In this document: positions 60,615 through 64,000 of the stretch, piece by piece
How positions within the stretch are numbered: position 1 is the first letter of the stretch
Layout of the letters: each line of letters opens with the position of its first letter
Source: Paraburkholderia dioscoreae
GTDB lineage: Bacteria; Pseudomonadota; Gammaproteobacteria; Burkholderiales; Burkholderiaceae
DNA length: 64,000 bases
Direction: 5' to 3'
Assembly: GCF_902459535.1 (NCBI RefSeq)
Contig: NZ_LR699554.1
Span: 1,612,001 to 1,676,000 of the forward strand
Made by a program: the position numbers and the translations under genes
The notes under the pieces: model-generated
Seen by the model: only the letters and a program-made list of their open reading frames with translations
What the model was told of the DNA's origin: nothing
The model's database searches: none

Positions 60615-62012
60615 ATGCCGATTCAATCGCTCATCGAAGCCGACCGCAAGCATCTGATTCACCCGGTCATCAACTACCGCGCGCACGAAGCACGCGGCGT
60701 CACCGTCATCGAATCCGCCAGCGGCGCGTTTCTGCGCGACGCGGCCGGCAACGAACTGCTCGACGCGTTTTCCGGACTCTGGTGCGTGAACGTCGGCTAC
60801 GGTCAGCAGAGCATTGTCGAGGCCGCCACCGCACAGATGCAGAAACTGCCCTATGCGACCGGCTATTTCCATTTCGGCTCGGAACCGGCCATCGAACTCG
60901 CGCAAAAGCTGGTGGAGGTGTCGCCCGCTTCGCTGCAACACGTGTACTTCACGCTCGGCGGTTCCGACGCGGTGGACTCGGCACTACGCTTCATCACGCA
61001 TTACTTCAACGCCACGGGCCGGCCGTCGAAGAAGCACGTGATCGCGCTGCAACGCGGCTACCACGGCTCGTCGACGACCGGCGCCGGTCTCACCGCGCTG
61101 CCCGCGTTCCACCGCAACTTCGATCTGCCGCTGCCGAACCAGCATCATCTGCCCTCGCCGTACGCGTACCGCAGCGATTTCGCCGACGACGCCGCGCTGA
61201 TCGCCGCCTCGGTGGCCGCGCTCGAAGCGAAGGTGGCCGAACTCGGTGCCGACAACGTCGCCGCGTTTTTCTGCGAACCGATCCAGGGCTCGGGCGGCGT
61301 GATCGTGCCGCCGGCCGGCTGGCTCAAGGCGATGCGTGAAAGTTGCCGCAAGCTGGGCATCCTGTTCGTCGCCGACGAAGTCATTACGGGTTTCGGCCGC
61401 ACCGGTCCGCTGTTCGCCTGCCAGGGCGAAAACGTCGAACCGGACCTGATGACGGTAGCGAAGGGGTTGACCGCAGGCTATGCGCCGATGGGCGCCGTGC
61501 TGATGTCGGACGAAATCTATCAGGGCATTGCGGACGGCGACGCCGAAGCGGTGGTCGGTCACGGCCACACATATTCGGCGCACCCGGTGAGCGCGGCCAT
61601 CGGCCTCGAAGTGCTGCGCCTCTATCACGAAGGCGGACTGCTGGCGAACGGCGTGGCGCGTGCGCCGCGTTTCGCGCGCGGCCTCGACGCGTTGCTCGCG
61701 CATCCGCTGGTGGGCGACTCGCGCCACCGCGGCCTGCTCGGCGCGCTCGAACTCGTCGCCGACAAGGACAGCAAGGCGCGCTTCGACCCGGCGCTGAAAC
61801 TGTCGGAACGGATCGCCGCCGCCGCGTATGAAAACCGCCTGATTTTCCGCGCCTTCGGCGACAACATTCTCGGCTTCGCACCGGCGCTCTCGTACACCGA
61901 GGGCGAGTTCGATCTGATGTTCGAACGGCTTGAAAAAACCCTCGACGACGTTCTGGCGCAAGCCGATGTGCGTGCCGCGTTGAAGCTCGGAACGCACGCC
62001 GCTGCATGCTAG
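60615..62012 (+). CDS. class III omega-aminotransferase (SpuC-like)
   Basis: 465 residues from 60615; the frame opens at 60576, but the conserved start is MPIQSLIEADRKHLIHPVIN. The PLP lysine is in LMTVAKGLTAGYAPMGAVL. GLWCVNVGYGQQSIVEAA, FTLGGSDAVDSALRFITHYF and FFCEPIQGSGGVIVPPAGWL are conserved in putrescine/beta-alanine-pyruvate transaminases. It would transfer the amino group of a diamine or omega-amino acid to pyruvate, making the semialdehyde. With the ABC importer and FAD oxidase it completes a polyamine-type pathway. Confidence 0.9.
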   Translation: MPIQSLIEADRKHLIHPVINYRAHEARGVTVIESASGAFLRDAAGNELLDAFSGLWCVNVGYGQQSIVEAATAQMQKLPYATGYFHFGSEPAIELAQKLVEVSPASLQHVYFTLGGSDAVDSALRFITHYFNATGRPSKKHVIALQRGYHGSSTTGAGLTALPAFHRNFDLPLPNQHHLPSPYAYRSDFADDAALIAASVAALEAKVAELGADNVAAFFCEPIQGSGGVIVPPAGWLKAMRESCRKLGILFVADEVITGFGRTGPLFACQGENVEPDLMTVAKGLTAGYAPMGAVLMSDEIYQGIADGDAEAVVGHGHTYSAHPVSAAIGLEVLRLYHEGGLLANGVARAPRFARGLDALLAHPLVGDSRHRGLLGALELVADKDSKARFDPALKLSERIAAAAYENRLIFRAFGDNILGFAPALSYTEGEFDLMFERLEKTLDDVLAQADVRAALKLGTHAAAC

Positions 62013-62063
62013 AGTAGAGGGCCCCCCAGCCCCATGCCCCACCGCCAGAGCGACAACGTTACG

Positions 62064-62561
62064 ATGAGCAGCGACTGCAAGCTAGACCGGATTGACCTGC
62101 GCATACTTTCCCAATTGCAGAAGAAAGGCCGCATAACCAACGTCGAGCTTGCCGACGCGGTCGGCCTGTCGCCCAGTCCTTGCCTGATCCGTGTCAAGCG
62201 TCTGGAAAAAGCGGGCTACATCATCGGCTACGGTGCGCAGATCCAGCTCGAAAAGCTCGGCGACGTGCAGATCGTGTTCACCGAAGTCACGCTCGCCGAT
62301 CATCGGCGGGAAGACTTCATCAAGTTCGTGAATGCGATTCGCGACGTCGACGAGATCGTCGAGTGCCATCTGGCGAGCGGCGGCTACGATTACCTGCTGA
62401 AGTTCGTCACACGCAGCGTGAGCCATTACCAGAGCATCGTGGAAGGTCTGCTCGAACGCGACATCGGCATCGAGAAGTACTTCAGCTACGTGATCATCAA
62501 ATCGCCGATCGTGAAGAGCCACTATCCGCTCGAAACGCTGTTCTCGCAGAACCATCACTAG
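62064..62561 (+). CDS. Lrp/AsnC family regulator
   Basis: 165 residues from 62064; an alternative ATG at 62034 is preceded by AGAGGG and cannot be excluded. The N-terminal HTH reads LDRIDLRILSQLQKKGRITN, then VELADAVGLSPSPCLIRVKR. The RAM effector domain follows (VQIVFTEVTLADHRREDFIK; DEIVECHLASGGYDYLLKFV). It lies directly downstream of the aminotransferase and likely responds to an amino acid or amine derived from it. Confidence 0.9.
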   Translation: MSSDCKLDRIDLRILSQLQKKGRITNVELADAVGLSPSPCLIRVKRLEKAGYIIGYGAQIQLEKLGDVQIVFTEVTLADHRREDFIKFVNAIRDVDEIVECHLASGGYDYLLKFVTRSVSHYQSIVEGLLERDIGIEKYFSYVIIKSPIVKSHYPLETLFSQNHH

Positions 62562-62607
62562 GCGTTGCGTGGTGTTCGATCCGCCGGGTCTTACCGGCGC
62601 TCGGCCT

Positions 62608-63564
62608 TCAACGTTCGGTAACTCCGGCCATGTCCACGGCTGCCGCACCATCGGCCGGCGGGCTCCACTGCGCGAACTCCTCGCTCAGAAAATCGACGCA
62701 CACCCGCACCTTGGCCGATTGCGCGAGCCGTGCCGGATACACCGCCCACAGATTCGCCGGTTGCGTGACCTCGGGCAGCACCTGCTGCAACTGCCCGGTT
62801 TCGAGCAGCGGCCGCACGTCCCACATGGAACGCAGCACGATGCCGCGTCCGGCCAGCGCCCACTCCACCGCCACTTCGCCGTGATTGGTCGACAACGGTC
62901 CCGTGACCTTGATCGAGGCCGTCTCGCCGCGCACCGTCAAACGCCACAGACCGAACGGATGGTCGCGCTCCTTGATCGCGAGACACGCATGCGAGGACAG
63001 ATCGGCAAGCTGGCGTGGCGCGCCATGCCGCGCAAGATAGCCGGGCGACGCGCACAGCACGCGATGATTCGACGCGAGCCGCCGCGCGATCAGATGCGGC
63101 GCGATCTCGTCGCCGATGCGCACATCCAGGTCGAAACCTTCGCCCGCTACATCGACGAGACGGTCGAACAGATCGAGCCGCACGCTCAATTGCGGATAGC
63201 GCTCGGAAAAGCGCGCCAGCGCGGGTGCGACGAAACGGCGGCCGAAGCCGAAGCTGCTGGAAATGCGCAGCTTGCCGCCGGGAATGCGGCGCGTGGTGGA
63301 CACGTCTTCCACCAGTTGATCGACGTCGTCGAGGATCTTTTCGGCCCACGTGTAGACGCGCTCGCCCGCCTCGGTGATCGCGACCCGCCGCGTGGAGCGG
63401 TGCAATAAACGCGTACCCAGCGTAGTCTCGAGCACATTGATGCGTTTGCTGACATACGCCGCGGATACCGACAGGGCCTCCGCAGCCGCGCTGAAACTCG
63501 ATTTGCGCGCCACTTCGCAAAACACGCGTAAATCGCCGAGATCCGGTGACGGGAGAGCGTTCAT
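62608..63564 (-). CDS. LysR family regulator, DmlR-like
   Basis: 318 residues from the ATG at 63564 (63594 is an alternative). The HTH is LRVFCEVARKSSFSAAAEAL, then SVSAAYVSKRINVLETTLG. The C-terminal domain includes LRISSSFGFGRRFVAPALAR and FDLDVRIGDEIAPHLIARRL. It is divergent from a tartrate/D-malate dehydrogenase gene; DmlR of E. coli activates dmlA in the same arrangement, so it probably activates the dehydrogenase in response to malate or tartrate. Confidence 0.9.
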   Translation of the reverse strand: MNALPSPDLGDLRVFCEVARKSSFSAAAEALSVSAAYVSKRINVLETTLGTRLLHRSTRRVAITEAGERVYTWAEKILDDVDQLVEDVSTTRRIPGGKLRISSSFGFGRRFVAPALARFSERYPQLSVRLDLFDRLVDVAGEGFDLDVRIGDEIAPHLIARRLASNHRVLCASPGYLARHGAPRQLADLSSHACLAIKERDHPFGLWRLTVRGETASIKVTGPLSTNHGEVAVEWALAGRGIVLRSMWDVRPLLETGQLQQVLPEVTQPANLWAVYPARLAQSAKVRVCVDFLSEEFAQWSPPADGAAAVDMAGVTER

Positions 63565-63576
63565 AGAGTGGTTCTT

Positions 63577-63595
63577 TGTACACGAATCGTGCACA
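63577..63595. promoter_or_regulatory. near-perfect inverted repeat between LysR and the dehydrogenase
   Basis: TGTACACGA-A-TCGTGCACA is a 19-bp inverted repeat with one mismatched pair (8 of 9). It lies about 12 nt upstream of the LysR ATG and 93 nt before the dehydrogenase ATG, a plausible LysR site. Confidence 0.55.
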
Positions 63596-63687
63596 GTGGC
63601 TTAACCAAAGCGATCATTTTAGTCTCAAACAGCAGGAATAAAATAACCGTCGTTGAATCGTCGAAAGTCCCACGGAGGAGCAGGAAC

Positions 63688-64000
63688 ATGTCGAAGAAAT
63701 ATCGGATCGCGGTCATTCCCGGCGACGGCATCGGTGTCGAAGTCATGCCGGAAGCCATTCGCGTGCTCGAAGCGGTGAAAGCGCGCTTCGGCATCGAGCT
63801 GGAGTATCAGCACATCGAATGGGCGAGCTGCGAGTACTACGCGAAGCACGGCAAGATGATGCCGGACGACTGGAAAGCGCAACTGCTGTCCGCCGACGCG
63901 ATCCTGTTCGGGGCGGTGGGCTGGCCCGACACGGTGCCCGACCATATTTCCCTGTGGGGGTCGCTGCTGAAATTCCGCCGCGAATTCGACCAGTACATCA
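63688..64000 (+). CDS. tartrate/D-malate dehydrogenase (TtuC/DmlA-like), 5' part
   Basis: The ATG at 63688 follows GGAGGAGCAGGAAC, a strong ribosome site; about 104 residues are visible before the window ends. The N-terminus SKKYRIAVIPGDGIGVEVMP has the nucleotide/metal-binding loop of the isopropylmalate/tartrate dehydrogenase family, and FGAVGWPDTVPDHISLWG is a TtuC/DmlA-type segment. It uses NAD and Mn2+/Mg2+ to oxidise and decarboxylate D-malate or tartrate. The remainder is outside the window. Confidence 0.9.
   Translation, partial: MSKKYRIAVIPGDGIGVEVMPEAIRVLEAVKARFGIELEYQHIEWASCEYYAKHGKMMPDDWKAQLLSADAILFGAVGWPDTVPDHISLWGSLLKFRREFDQYI

Noticed and set aside
1..64000. tRNA, rRNA, CRISPR arrays, phage or integrase genes, intact insertion sequences
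   Set aside because: I looked for tRNA-like ends, repeat-spacer arrays, integrases and paired terminal repeats by eye and found none; only the transposase fragment at 11638 was seen.

Overview
The window is high-GC DNA with dense, mostly single-copy metabolic genes. Protein-level resemblance (AcnB, LysR/Lrp/AraC regulators, MHS and ACS transporters, putrescine-type ABC system, RcnB) points to a betaproteobacterium of the Burkholderia/Paraburkholderia group. That is inference from sequence style, not from a database search. No rRNA, tRNA, CRISPR array or intact insertion sequence was seen.

Layout. 1-3.7 kb: the 5' part of a DUF4331 gene, an MHS-type transporter and a PAS/histidine kinase, all leftward. 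4.1-7.7 kb: a three-gene leftward operon (DJ-1/PfpI protein, alpha/beta hydrolase, NmrA-type reductase) divergent from a TetR regulator, with a perfect 18-bp inverted repeat between them. 8-10.8 kb: aconitase B with a clear intrinsic terminator and promoter. 10.9-14.2 kb: a patchwork with an RNase Sa-like lipoprotein that has lost catalytic residues, remnants of a transposase and of an HlyD-type adaptor, an RcnB protein, and a lipase-like ORF. 14.3-21.8 kb: a catabolic operon (ACS transporter, SDR, IlvD/Edd dehydratase, beta-hydroxyacid dehydrogenase, MHS transporter) under a divergent LysR, probably for a sugar acid or hydroxy acid. 21.8-27.2 kb: a histidine-kinase remnant, a 1344-residue CheB-CheR-PAS-kinase-receiver protein and a Crp/Fnr regulator. 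27.4-38.4 kb: phosphoglucomutase and a 2901-residue cyclic beta-1,2-glucan synthase, with two tiny membrane ORFs. 38.6-42.8 kb: a CPA1 Na+/H+ antiporter convergent with a P-type H+-ATPase. 43.2-46.8 kb: a histone-deacetylase-family protein followed after 9 nt by a Pat/PatZ-type lysine acetyltransferase.

47-62.6 kb is a polyamine-type locus. It holds a LysR regulator, an ABC ATPase, a HAD protein, a PuuB-like FAD oxidase, two permeases, the solute-binding protein with a GMC oxidoreductase on the other strand, a minimal AraC regulator, a GNAT protein, a GhrA-type reductase, a class III aminotransferase and an Lrp regulator. A hipBA toxin-antitoxin module sits between the permeases and the GMC/binding-protein genes. 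It is preceded by four 17-bp operators spaced exactly 26 bp apart. The window ends with a LysR gene divergent from the start of a tartrate/D-malate dehydrogenase gene.

How the parts fit: Pgm makes glucose-1-phosphate, the precursor of the UDP-glucose used by the glucan synthase. The glucan synthase, antiporter and proton pump would all serve osmotic and pH balance. The deacetylase/acetyltransferase pair looks like a self-contained reversible lysine-acylation unit. The polyamine locus couples uptake to oxidation and transamination. The best candidates for something little described are the catalytically altered RNase-like lipoprotein, the acetylase/deacetylase pair, the phased hipBA operator array, and a leftward terminator inside the leader of the giant hybrid kinase.
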